Below are positions 7,792 to 15,171 of a DNA stretch of 64,000 nucleotides, piece by piece. The stretch is from the NCBI GenBank assembly GCA_018241505.1, contig JAFEDS010000001.1, forward strand, positions 78,592 to 142,591, written 5' to 3'. Below the pieces are notes generated by a model. That model searched no databases. It was not told where the DNA came from and saw only the letters and a list, made by a program, of their open reading frames with translations. The DNA is from Pseudomonadota bacterium (lineage in GTDB: Bacteria; Pseudomonadota; Gammaproteobacteria; Steroidobacterales; Steroidobacteraceae). The position numbers and the translations under genes are program-made. Each line of letters begins with the position of its first letter. Within the stretch, counting starts at the first letter, position 1.

Positions 7792-8622
7792 CTATTTCAC
7801 CAGGCCGCGATCGTAGTAGATGCGGCAGTTGAGCTCGGCCGACAGCGCGCCGGCGATCTGTTGTAGCTTCAGCACCAGAGGGCGCGGCGGCGGCGTACCG
7901 ATCTGCGCCGAGGTGCCGACGATCCCGACGATGCCTACAAACTCATCATTGTCCCGGAACACAGGTGCCGACAAGGCATTGATGCCGAGGCGAACTTCAT
8001 CCAGCGCATCTTCGTAGAAGCGCTCGCGGATGAGGGCGAGGCGTGCCTCGATTTGTTGACGGCCGGTCAGGGAGAACGCCGTGAAGGCCGTCAGCTTGCG
8101 TCCAAGCACCCGTTTGCGTGCGGTCTCATCACAAAATGCCAGGGCCACCCGGCCCTGGGATGAGCAGTGGGGTGGGGGCCGGTTGCCGGGGCGCGAAGTG
8201 ATAGCCAGGCGATCCAGATACTCCACGCACGACAGCACCAGCGGTTCGCCGTTGCCTGGAACCGACAGCAACGCGGTCTGCTGCGTTTGATCCCTCAACC
8301 GTGTCAGATAAGGGGCTGCGACAAAGCGCAGGTCGAACTGCTCCAGGGCCGCCTCACCGAGTGAAAAGAGCTTGCCGCCGAGGCGGTACCCTCCGCTGCG
8401 CCCCTCCTGGAGCACCACGCCGAGGCCCTTGAGTGTGGATAGATGCCTGTAAACACGAGGCTTTTGCTCACCGAGCAGGCGGGCGATCTCAGTCAATCCA
8501 ACCGCGCCGCGGGCGTTCGACAACTCATCGAGCAGGCGAAATGCTGTCTGCACCGACTGCAGGCCCTCACCGGCTTCGCGGCGCTTGCTGCCCGGCACGC
8601 GGGGCTTCGACTTCGTCTTCAT
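7792..8622 (-). CDS. IclR-family transcriptional regulator
   Basis: 276 residues from the ATG giving MKTKSKPRVPG; a longer frame starts 21 codons earlier but runs into the divergent promoter. N-terminal winged HTH (SVQTAFRLLDELSNARGAVGLTEIARLL, then KPRVYRHLSTLKGLGVV) and a C-terminal IclR effector domain (APYLTRLRDQTQQTALLSV; GRVALAF; DEVRLGINALSAPVF). Family members usually regulate aromatic or small-acid catabolism and bind between divergent genes. Here it diverges from a Rieske oxygenase across 74 bases containing a perfect dyad and lies in front of the decarboxylase. Confidence 0.9.
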   Translation of the reverse strand: MKTKSKPRVPGSKRREAGEGLQSVQTAFRLLDELSNARGAVGLTEIARLLGEQKPRVYRHLSTLKGLGVVLQEGRSGGYRLGGKLFSLGEAALEQFDLRFVAAPYLTRLRDQTQQTALLSVPGNGEPLVLSCVEYLDRLAITSRPGNRPPPHCSSQGRVALAFCDETARKRVLGRKLTAFTAFSLTGRQQIEARLALIRERFYEDALDEVRLGINALSAPVFRDNDEFVGIVGIVGTSAQIGTPPPRPLVLKLQQIAGALSAELNCRIYYDRGLVK

Positions 8623-8650
8623 GGGGGTATAATAGACGAAACAGAGTTTC
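8606..8650 (+). promoter_or_regulatory. Rieske gene promoter with candidate IclR operator
   Basis: TTCGAC (8606-8611), a 16-base spacer and a perfect TATAAT (8628-8633) form a sigma70-like promoter on the plus strand that overlaps the iclR-type start codon. Immediately downstream GAAAC-AGA-GTTTC (8638-8650) is a perfect 13-bp dyad where a bound regulator would cover the transcription start. Promoter elements are seen; regulator assignment is inference. Confidence 0.6.
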
Positions 8651-8696
8651 TCCAGCCGAAACAAATCGCGGGCTTTTTTCCGCAAGGAGAATCGGT

Positions 8697-9737
8697 GTGT
8701 TCCTGAAGAATTGCTGGTATGTAGCGGCCCTGAAGCAGGAGTTGATTGACGGCCGGTTGTTGAGTCGCCGGCTTCTCGGTGAGCACGTGTTGCTGTTTCG
8801 CGGCGACAGCGGCCAGGTGTTTGCGTTGAATGATCGCTGCCCGCATCGCGGCGCGCTGCTCTCCCGGGGCCGCCTGGAAGGAGATGCCGTGCGCTGCATG
8901 TATCACGGCATCAAATTCGACGGCTCGGGCAAGTGCGTGCAGATCCCGGGTCAGGAGCTGATTCCGCCGAAGCTGCGCGTGCCCCATTACCCCGTGATCG
9001 AACGTGGCCCGTTCATCTGGGTTTGGATGGGGGAGGCGGCGAAAGCGGATCCGGCACACTTGGTCGATCTGCCGTATCTGCATGAACCCCAGTGGCGCGG
9101 TATCCCCGCGTATCTACACTACGATGCCAACTACCTTCTGATCGTGGACAACCTGAGCGACTTCGCGCACCTGGCCTTCGTGCACACCCGTACGTTGGGG
9201 GGCTCGGAAGAGTATGCGTATGTATCGAAACCCACGGCCATTGAGCGGCTGGAGCGTGGTTTTCGGGTCGAGCGCTGGCATCTCAACAGCGATGCGCCAC
9301 CGTTTCATCAAAAGGTCATCCAGGACAAGGCGGCAAAGGTGGATCGCCGCAATATCGCCACGATGCTGGTGCCGGGGATCTTCACCATGGAGACGCTGTT
9401 TGCCCCCGCGGGTCAGGGGGCGCAGGCCGGTAATGTTGCGGGGGCCCGGGAATATCGCAACTGCCAGTTCATGACGCCGGAAACCGAGCGCACCACCCAT
9501 TTCTTCTGGTCCTATCTCAACAACTTCGAGGGCGAAGACAACACGATCTCCCACTCGCTGTTGAACAGCCTCATTGAAGGTTTCATGGAAGACAAGGCCA
9601 TCATTGAGCGGCAACAGGTCACTCTGGAAGAGGATCCCGGCTTTCAGCCGCTGGCTATTCTGGCCGACGCGCCCCTGGTCCATTTCCGCCGCACCCTGGG
9701 CAAGCTCATTGACGCAGAGCAAACACCAGGCGCTTGA
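8697..9737 (+). CDS. Rieske non-haem iron oxygenase (VanA-like O-demethylase/hydroxylase component)
   Basis: 346 residues from a GTG start preceded by AAGGAG; the longer frame from 8433 reads back through iclR. The Rieske [2Fe-2S] ligands are Cys48-x-His50 and Cys67-x2-His70. The mononuclear iron site is visible in DNLSDFAHLAFVHTRT (Asp155, His158, His163; Asn152 nearby). The layout matches single-subunit ring-hydroxylating or O-demethylating oxygenases such as vanillate demethylase oxygenase. They need a ferredoxin-reductase partner; none is encoded next to it in this window. Divergent from the IclR regulator and followed by an unrelated exported protein gene. Substrate unknown. Confidence 0.88.
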   Translation: MFLKNCWYVAALKQELIDGRLLSRRLLGEHVLLFRGDSGQVFALNDRCPHRGALLSRGRLEGDAVRCMYHGIKFDGSGKCVQIPGQELIPPKLRVPHYPVIERGPFIWVWMGEAAKADPAHLVDLPYLHEPQWRGIPAYLHYDANYLLIVDNLSDFAHLAFVHTRTLGGSEEYAYVSKPTAIERLERGFRVERWHLNSDAPPFHQKVIQDKAAKVDRRNIATMLVPGIFTMETLFAPAGQGAQAGNVAGAREYRNCQFMTPETERTTHFFWSYLNNFEGEDNTISHSLLNSLIEGFMEDKAIIERQQVTLEEDPGFQPLAILADAPLVHFRRTLGKLIDAEQTPGA

Positions 9738-9798
9738 CAACAACCATCGGTAGCGGTGGCCACATTTCAGATTGGTTTGCGTATATCACTGTATGAGG

Positions 9799-9825
9799 GG
9801 TTCGGTGGCCCGATGGCACTGAACC
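9799..9825 (+). other. Leader hairpin before the S74-domain protein
   Basis: GGTTCGGTGGCC (9799-9810) pairs with GGCACTGAACC (9815-9825) around a CGAT loop, with one bulged G and one G-U pair that forms only in plus-strand RNA. It lies 40-66 bases before the start codon at 9865. Function unknown. Confidence 0.4.
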
Positions 9826-9864
9826 TTCCAACAAGAAGCCGATTGAAAGGTGAGGTCCGCAGCC

Positions 9865-11319
9865 ATGAGAACAGTCAGACTTTCCGCAGCAGCATTATTC
9901 GTATCAGCCGCAATCACTACGGCGGCGGTTGCTCAGGCGCCGACGCCTCCTTACCTGCCATCGCAGGAAGCGCCGTCCCATCCCAAGGAGCTGACGGTCC
10001 CCCAGATTCCCCATCCCGCCAGGGCGGAAGCACCGGATTCGGATTATGAGCTTATGCAGGAAGCGAGCAGCACCAGTTACATCAGGTCCAACGTATCGCC
10101 GGCGGTAACCGGCACGACACTGACGCCGCCAGTGACGATCACTTACAGCGGCAGCTCGAATGCCGTTACCATCAATGACAGCGGTACCAACCGCGGCCTT
10201 TCATCGTCGCTCACCAACACCGGCAACAGCAACAGCGCCGTGTATGGAGAGACCAAGGGCAGCGGGGCAGGAGTCAAAGGCATCAACTCCGGCGTAACGG
10301 GTTCGGGCGGCGTATTCTCGATCAACAATGCCGCGAGCGCCAAGTCTGCAGTGAGCGCGTCCACTAACGGTACGGGTTCAGCGCTCACGGCCACCATCAC
10401 CAAGACAGGTTCGTCTCAGCCGGCCATCATTGGCATGAGTACCGCGTCGGCCAACGCTGGAATTGGCATACAGGGCACGGCCAACGATATTGCAGTGTAT
10501 GGAATCAGCAATGGTACGTCAGGAATCGGCTATGGCGTGTATGGCTACGCTCCGACCGGCGGTGCCGGTGCGGTGGGATTGAGCTCATCCGGCATCGGAG
10601 TGCTGGCGGAAAGCGCCTCCTCGTACGGCGTGTTCGCCGAGAGCACAAACAGCTACGGCGTATATGCCTACAGCGCTAACTCCAGCGCCGTCTATGCGCT
10701 CGGCTACAAGGGCGACGCCATCAGCGCGAGCAGCACCTACGGTCGTGGAATAACAGCGCATAGCGCCAACGGTATCGGCGTCTATGCGTACAGTGATGCC
10801 AGCTATGGGGTCTGGGGGCAAAGCAAGAATCAATACGGAGTGATCGGAGAGGACTCCGGAACCGGTGTAGGAGTGTATGGGTCCAGCGCAAGCGGGTATG
10901 CGGGATACTTCGCGGGTAAGGTTGCCGCAACGTCGTACCTGACAGTCAGTGATCGCAACAAGAAAACTGACTTCGCGCCGGTGGATGGCTCAAGGCTGCT
11001 CGACCGCGTCAGCCGCCTGCCCATCACCTCCTGGGCATTCAAGGATGACCGCAAGCTGCGTCACATTGGACCGATGGCGCAGGACTTCCATGCTGCGTTC
11101 GGCCTGGATGGCGACGACGATACCCACATCAGCCTCTCGGATGCAGCCGGAGTGAGCCTCGCGGCCATTCAGGAGCTCAACAAGCGCTTGCAGGCAAAGG
11201 ACGCGCGTATCGCGGCGCTCGAACAGCAAGTGAAGACGATGAACGAAACCTTCGAGACGCGCTTGGCGAAGCTCGAAGAGCGCGCCGCGCCCGCTGCGCA
11301 GATCAAAACGGCCTATTGA
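9865..11319 (+). CDS. Exported repeat protein with C-terminal peptidase S74 (intramolecular chaperone) domain
   Basis: 484 residues from the ATG giving MRTVRLSAAALFVSAA, with a Sec signal peptide cut near AVAQ. Residues about 80-345 are low-complexity Gly/Ser/Ala/Tyr repeats with recurring units such as YGVYAYSANSSAVYALG and GVYGSSASGYAGYFAGK, a likely beta-helical stalk. Residues about 360-480 form the S74 domain: SDRNKKTDFAPVDGSRLLDR, PITSWAFKDD, HIGPMAQDFHAAFG, then LAAIQELNKRL and a terminal coiled coil. S74 domains trimerise phage tail fibres and then self-cleave at a Ser; here the Ser is in the opening SDRNKK. No phage genes are nearby, so it is probably a trimeric surface fibre or stalk protein. 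Confidence 0.8.
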   Translation: MRTVRLSAAALFVSAAITTAAVAQAPTPPYLPSQEAPSHPKELTVPQIPHPARAEAPDSDYELMQEASSTSYIRSNVSPAVTGTTLTPPVTITYSGSSNAVTINDSGTNRGLSSSLTNTGNSNSAVYGETKGSGAGVKGINSGVTGSGGVFSINNAASAKSAVSASTNGTGSALTATITKTGSSQPAIIGMSTASANAGIGIQGTANDIAVYGISNGTSGIGYGVYGYAPTGGAGAVGLSSSGIGVLAESASSYGVFAESTNSYGVYAYSANSSAVYALGYKGDAISASSTYGRGITAHSANGIGVYAYSDASYGVWGQSKNQYGVIGEDSGTGVGVYGSSASGYAGYFAGKVAATSYLTVSDRNKKTDFAPVDGSRLLDRVSRLPITSWAFKDDRKLRHIGPMAQDFHAAFGLDGDDDTHISLSDAAGVSLAAIQELNKRLQAKDARIAALEQQVKTMNETFETRLAKLEERAAPAAQIKTAY

Positions 11320-11333
11320 CGAGCGATATAATT

Positions 11334-11368
11334 GCGCTGACTGTGTCCGTACCGGGCACGGTCAGCGC
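11334..11368 (+). other. Strong 16-bp RNA hairpin before the TPR gene
   Basis: GCGCTGACTGTGTCCG (11334-11349) pairs with CGGGCACGGTCAGCGC (11353-11368) over 16 base pairs with a 3-base UAC loop. The two non-Watson-Crick positions are G-U pairs only in plus-strand RNA and would be A-C mismatches on the minus strand, so the structure is suited to a plus-strand transcript. A TATAAT lies just upstream at 11327-11332 but lacks a good -35. No U-tract follows. Terminator for the S74 gene or leader structure for the TPR gene are both possible. Confidence 0.6.
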
Positions 11369-11403
11369 GCTGCCGCGCGCCCGAATGAGAATTCCGGGGG
11401 AGG

Positions 11404-12783
11404 GTGCGTTTGGTGTCAATACGGCTGATCCTCATTTGTGCCCTGCTTGCCGGCGCGGCCAATGTTCGAGGCGCCAATCATGAGGGAGGCCATGCCGACG
11501 ACCGGGTCCACTGCAGCTCCGACCGGCCCGAGGTCGCCATCGCGGCCTGTACACACCTCATTGAAGATGATCGCCTGGACATGTTCGAACGGGCCACGGC
11601 GCTGAAGAACCGTGCGTTTCACTTTCAGGAGCAAGGCGATCTGGATCGTTCGATTGCCGACTATTCGGCGGTCCTCAGTCGACCTGAACAGCGCCGGGTT
11701 CAGGCAAAGACCTATTTGAACCGGGGCCTGGTCTATTCCAGGAAGGGCGCGGCAACCGAGGCCCTGGCGGACTTCACCCAGGCGGCCAGCCTCGATCCAA
11801 AGCTGGATTCAGCCTACATCAACCGTGCCTCCGTGCTCATGAGGCAGGGCGATACCGAAGGCGCGCTCGCGGATCTCGGTCGGGCGATTCAACTCGACCC
11901 CCAGGCGGTTGCGGTCTATTTGAGCCGCGCTTCCGTGTTTGCCCACAACCGCGACTACGCGCGCGCGATCGCTGACTACAGCAAGGCGATCGAGCTCGAT
12001 CCCCGCAACCCGACCACCTGGCGCGATCGGGCCCTGGCCCACAGAGTCATGGGCAACAGTGAGGCCGCTGTTGCCGATGCCACCGAGGCGCTGCGGTTGG
12101 ATCCGAACATGGGCAGCGCGCACCTGGATCTGGCCATCGGCCTGGAACGGGCCGGCAGGCTCGCGCCCGCACTCGAGGAATTCAATCGCGCGATTCAACT
12201 CAGTCCGGCGGATGCCGATGCGTACCAGGCGCGGGGCGATGCGTACGTCAGGCGGGGCGATCGAAGTCAGGCAATTGCGGACTTCACTCAGGCCATTTCC
12301 TTCAATCCGCGGCTGATTGCGGCATACGCCAATCGTGGGGCCGCGCACCTGGCCGCGGCCGATTGGGATCTGGCAATCGCCGACTTTACGCGGGCGCTGG
12401 CGCTCGATCCCGGACAGTATGCAGCGTCTGTCAACCGAGGGCTGGCGTACACGAAAAAACACGATCGTGAGCGCGCGGCGGCTGACTTTACGCGTGCGAT
12501 TCAACTCAACCCGCAGGCAGTGGAAGGCTACAGGGACCGCGCTTTCGTGCGGGCCGAAGCCGGCGACAATGCGGGCGCCATGGCTGATTACAATCAGGCC
12601 CTAGCCATCGACCCCAGGGACGCCGAGGCACTGCGCGGCCGCGGCTTCGTACATCTGCAGCGCCGCGAAGCGGATGCCGCACTCAGCGATCTCAATGCCG
12701 CTCTAGCGTTGAATCCCGACGACACGCCGGCCCAGCGTTTCCGAGCCTCCGCCCATTCGTTGTTGTCCAAACAAAGGCGCTGA
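11404..12783 (+). CDS. Exported tetratricopeptide-repeat protein
   Basis: Up to 459 residues; possible starts are GTG at 11404 or GTG at 11413, the latter better spaced from the GGGGGAGGG at 11395-11403. A short signal peptide (RLILICALLAGAANVRG) leads to about ten consecutive 34-residue TPR units, each with the pattern A-ADFTQAIxLDPxxxxAYxNRGxAxxxxGD (for example residues around 105-138, 139-172, 173-206). TPR arrays are protein-binding scaffolds; no catalytic domain is visible. It lies alone between the S74 protein and a convergent methyltransferase with only 3 bases between stop codons. Confidence 0.85.
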   Translation: MRLVSIRLILICALLAGAANVRGANHEGGHADDRVHCSSDRPEVAIAACTHLIEDDRLDMFERATALKNRAFHFQEQGDLDRSIADYSAVLSRPEQRRVQAKTYLNRGLVYSRKGAATEALADFTQAASLDPKLDSAYINRASVLMRQGDTEGALADLGRAIQLDPQAVAVYLSRASVFAHNRDYARAIADYSKAIELDPRNPTTWRDRALAHRVMGNSEAAVADATEALRLDPNMGSAHLDLAIGLERAGRLAPALEEFNRAIQLSPADADAYQARGDAYVRRGDRSQAIADFTQAISFNPRLIAAYANRGAAHLAAADWDLAIADFTRALALDPGQYAASVNRGLAYTKKHDRERAAADFTRAIQLNPQAVEGYRDRAFVRAEAGDNAGAMADYNQALAIDPRDAEALRGRGFVHLQRREADAALSDLNAALALNPDDTPAQRFRASAHSLLSKQRR

Positions 12784-12786
12784 GCG

Positions 12787-13839
12787 TCAGGGCCGCGCCT
12801 CCAAAACAATATTGAAAGGCGTCTCGGTCGCGCGCCGGAAGCGTGTGAAGCCGCCATCATCAACGACCACCTTGCGCAACCGTTTTTCACCCGCCTGGGC
12901 TCCCAAAGCAGGGCCGCCCCGCGCCAGGGAAACAGGAACGCAGACGAGCGATGAGGCTCCGTAGTAGACGCGGCCGACCGGGTTGAGGTTGCTTTGTACG
13001 TTGTCGCCCGCGAAGGGTTCGACAATCATGCAGACGCCATCGGACTTCAGCGCGGCGCGCGCGTGCCGCGCAGCCCCCGAAGGGTCCGCCATATCGTGCA
13101 GGCAATCGAAAAACGCGATGAAATCCAATCCGTTCTGTGGGTAGGAGGTTGCATCCGCTGTTTCGAATTTAACGTTCCTGACACCGGCTTCGGCCGCACG
13201 GGCTCGTGCTGTCTGAATTGACGCGTCGTGATAGTCGATGCCAATGAATTCGGAGTTGGGAAAGGCCTGGGCCATCAGTATCGTGCTGGCGCCGTGACCG
13301 CAGCCCACGTCGGCCGCCCGCGCGCCCGAGGTCAGTTTGCCTGAAACGCCGTCGAGTGCAGGTAACCAACTGCCCAACAGGTTGGCGTTGTAGCCCGCAC
13401 GGAAGAATCGTTCGGTGCCGTGAAACAGACAGGGATGATGCTCGCCCCACTCCATGCCCTTGCCGGTGCGGAAATTCTCCACCGCGCGTTGCTTGATGTG
13501 AAAGAGGTCCTGCACGATGGAATACGCTCCCGGCAGATCCACGGGACCGTTGGGGTTGGCAAGGCAGAGTGCCTGTTCCTCACTCAGGGAGTATTTGCCA
13601 CTGGCGGCGTCATATTCCGCGTAACCACCCGCCGCCTGGTTGGCCAGCCACTCGCGGATATAGCGCTCGTTCGTACCCGTACGCGTCGCCAGCTCCGTGG
13701 ATGTGAGGGGTCCCCGCGCGAGCTCGCGATACAACCCGAGCTCATCGCCAATGAGGATCAGCACTGCGCTGACAGCGGCGCCCAGATCGCCGACCGCCTT
13801 GCCGAGAAACTCATTCAAACGCGATTCGTTGATGGCCAT
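12787..13839 (-). CDS. SAM-dependent methyltransferase with N-terminal winged helix
   Basis: 350 residues. Residues about 1-100 form a winged-helix dimerisation domain (LGLYRELARGPLTSTELATRTGTNERYIREWLANQAAGGY), as in O-methyltransferases and the RV0801-type methyltransferases. Residues about 165-345 hold a Rossmann methyltransferase with motif I ADVGCGHGASTILMAQAFP, acidic motif IDYHD, and DFIAFFDCLHDM. Cytoplasmic, no signal peptide. The acceptor substrate is unknown. Monocistronic, convergent with the TPR gene. About 120 bases separate its start from the next gene upstream. Confidence 0.85.
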   Translation of the reverse strand: MAINESRLNEFLGKAVGDLGAAVSAVLILIGDELGLYRELARGPLTSTELATRTGTNERYIREWLANQAAGGYAEYDAASGKYSLSEEQALCLANPNGPVDLPGAYSIVQDLFHIKQRAVENFRTGKGMEWGEHHPCLFHGTERFFRAGYNANLLGSWLPALDGVSGKLTSGARAADVGCGHGASTILMAQAFPNSEFIGIDYHDASIQTARARAAEAGVRNVKFETADATSYPQNGLDFIAFFDCLHDMADPSGAARHARAALKSDGVCMIVEPFAGDNVQSNLNPVGRVYYGASSLVCVPVSLARGGPALGAQAGEKRLRKVVVDDGGFTRFRRATETPFNIVLEARP

Positions 13840-13962
13840 GACTCACGCTCCCGGCGACCGAAGCCGCTGCAATGATACGCCCAATCCTCACAGATCGAGA
13901 TCGGATTGCGCGCGGCCGGGCCGCCACACATTTGTACGAAGTGCTTCGCATTCCACAACAAT

Positions 13963-14709
13963 TCATGTCATTGACCACTGTGCGAACCCCATCCACAGCG
14001 CCATGGCGATCATCATGAGATTTTCGGTCAGAGAGACAAAACCGAGGGGCACGTTGCTCGTACCGCCAACACAGGCGCACCTGAGCTCGCGTTTCTCAAT
14101 ATAGACAGCCTTGAAGACCGAGGCGGCCCCCACTGATCCAATGAATAGAGCCAACGGTACTGACAACCAGGTCAGGACGCCGGCCACCATCAGCAGTCCG
14201 GCCGTCACTTCCGCGAACGGATAGAGGTAACTGTAGGGCACCCAGCGCTTTGCAAGCAGGTCGTAGTTGAGAAACATGGTGGAGAAGGTCGCCACGTTCT
14301 GCAGCTTCAGTAGGGCCAGCACCACCATTGAAAACGAGATGAACCATTCGATGGTTCTGACCGTAACCAGTTTGCCCGTGACAGCGTAGGCGGCTGCAAA
14401 CGCCAACAGCGCGGTTGTTGCGAATAACGCCGCCACGGGGCGATAGCTCGTCGCCTTCGGATCGGCGACGCGTTTGCCAAGCAGTCTGCGCAGGTCGTCA
14501 TAACCTCCAATGCGCTTCCCGCCAATGAATATCTGAGGTGTGGTTGAAACCTCGTGTTGGCGCTTGAAAGCATCGGTTTCCGCGCGCGATGCGAGGGGAT
14601 GATCTTCAACGTCATAGCCGGAACGCGTCAACAGATCCTTTGCCTTCAATCCATAAGGGCAGGTGTGGCCGGGCATCACCATTCGATAAAGCGTGGCTGT
14701 CTCAGACAT
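13963..14709 (-). CDS. Glutaredoxin-MauE/DoxX-like membrane fusion protein
   Basis: 248 residues from the ATG giving MSETATLYRM. Residues 1-80 are a glutaredoxin fold with a monothiol-type CPYG active site (Cys17) and the cis-Pro loop STTPQIFIGG (about 55-64). Residues about 90-245 contain four hydrophobic helices of the MauE/methylamine-use type, which in other systems handles disulfide or electron transfer in the membrane. A further CxC pair occurs in ELRCACVGG near residue 210. The gene diverges from a MerR regulator behind a mer-type promoter (14754-14784), so it is probably induced by a metal or thiol stress sensed by that regulator. Confidence 0.8.
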   Translation of the reverse strand: MSETATLYRMVMPGHTCPYGLKAKDLLTRSGYDVEDHPLASRAETDAFKRQHEVSTTPQIFIGGKRIGGYDDLRRLLGKRVADPKATSYRPVAALFATTALLAFAAAYAVTGKLVTVRTIEWFISFSMVVLALLKLQNVATFSTMFLNYDLLAKRWVPYSYLYPFAEVTAGLLMVAGVLTWLSVPLALFIGSVGAASVFKAVYIEKRELRCACVGGTSNVPLGFVSLTENLMMIAMALWMGFAQWSMT

Positions 14710-14753
14710 CTTGTCTCTCCATCCGCGGGTACTCGTCAACCCGGTCCCGGGAA

Positions 14754-14784
14754 TGGTAAGGTCCGTACCATGGTACGGAGTCAA
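14754..14784 (-). promoter_or_regulatory. MerR-type promoter and operator with 19-base spacer
   Basis: On the minus strand TTGACT (14784-14779) and TTACCA (14759-14754) are separated by 19 bases, the overlong spacing diagnostic of MerR-family activated promoters. The spacer is filled by the perfect 18-bp palindrome TCCGTACCATGGTACGGA (14762-14779). The -35 and left arm, TTGACTCCGTAC, match the classical mer operator as I remember it. It drives the glutaredoxin-MauE gene, and the palindrome also contains the ATG of the merR-like gene on the plus strand. Confidence 0.75.
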
Positions 14785-15171
14785 GAGGGTGGCTCGCTGA
14801 CAATCAGCAAGCTGGCTGCCGCGGCAGGCGTTGGGGTGGAGACGGTGAGGTTTTACCACCGAACCGGACTATTGCGCCTGGCCGTTCGGCAGACTGGCAT
14901 TCGGCGCTACGGCGAGCCGGACCTGCGGCGGCTGAAGTTCATCAAGCATGCCCAAGCTGCCGGGTTCACGCTGGCCCAAATCAAGGAGCTTCTCGAGCTC
15001 GACGCGGGTGAAGATCGCGCGCGAGCGCGGGAGCTTGCGCAGTCTCAGCTTCGGGTATTGGGGAGTAGGATCACCGAGCTCGAGCGTGCCCGTGACGCGC
15101 TCGAGCGACTTGCCAGAGAGTGTGCCGAGGGAACCGAGGGGCGCTGTCCGATCCTGGCTGCATTCGAGTGA
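14770..15171 (+). CDS. MerR-family transcriptional regulator
   Basis: 133 residues, start ATG at 14770. N-terminal MerR HTH (LTISKLAAAAGVGVETVRFYHRTGLL, residues 10-35; GIRRYGEPDLRRLKFIKHAQAAGF), dimerisation helix, and a C-terminal cysteine loop with Cys118 and Cys126 before PIL. Length and layout match mercury-type MerR, but the first metal ligand of Tn501 MerR (Cys82) aligns with Arg here, so only two of three Hg ligands remain. It may sense another metal or thiol compound. Its start codon lies inside the operator of the divergent glutaredoxin-MauE gene. Its 3' end overlaps the amidohydrolase 3' end by 127 bases. Confidence 0.88.
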   Translation: MVRSQEGGSLTISKLAAAAGVGVETVRFYHRTGLLRLAVRQTGIRRYGEPDLRRLKFIKHAQAAGFTLAQIKELLELDAGEDRARARELAQSQLRVLGSRITELERARDALERLARECAEGTEGRCPILAAFE

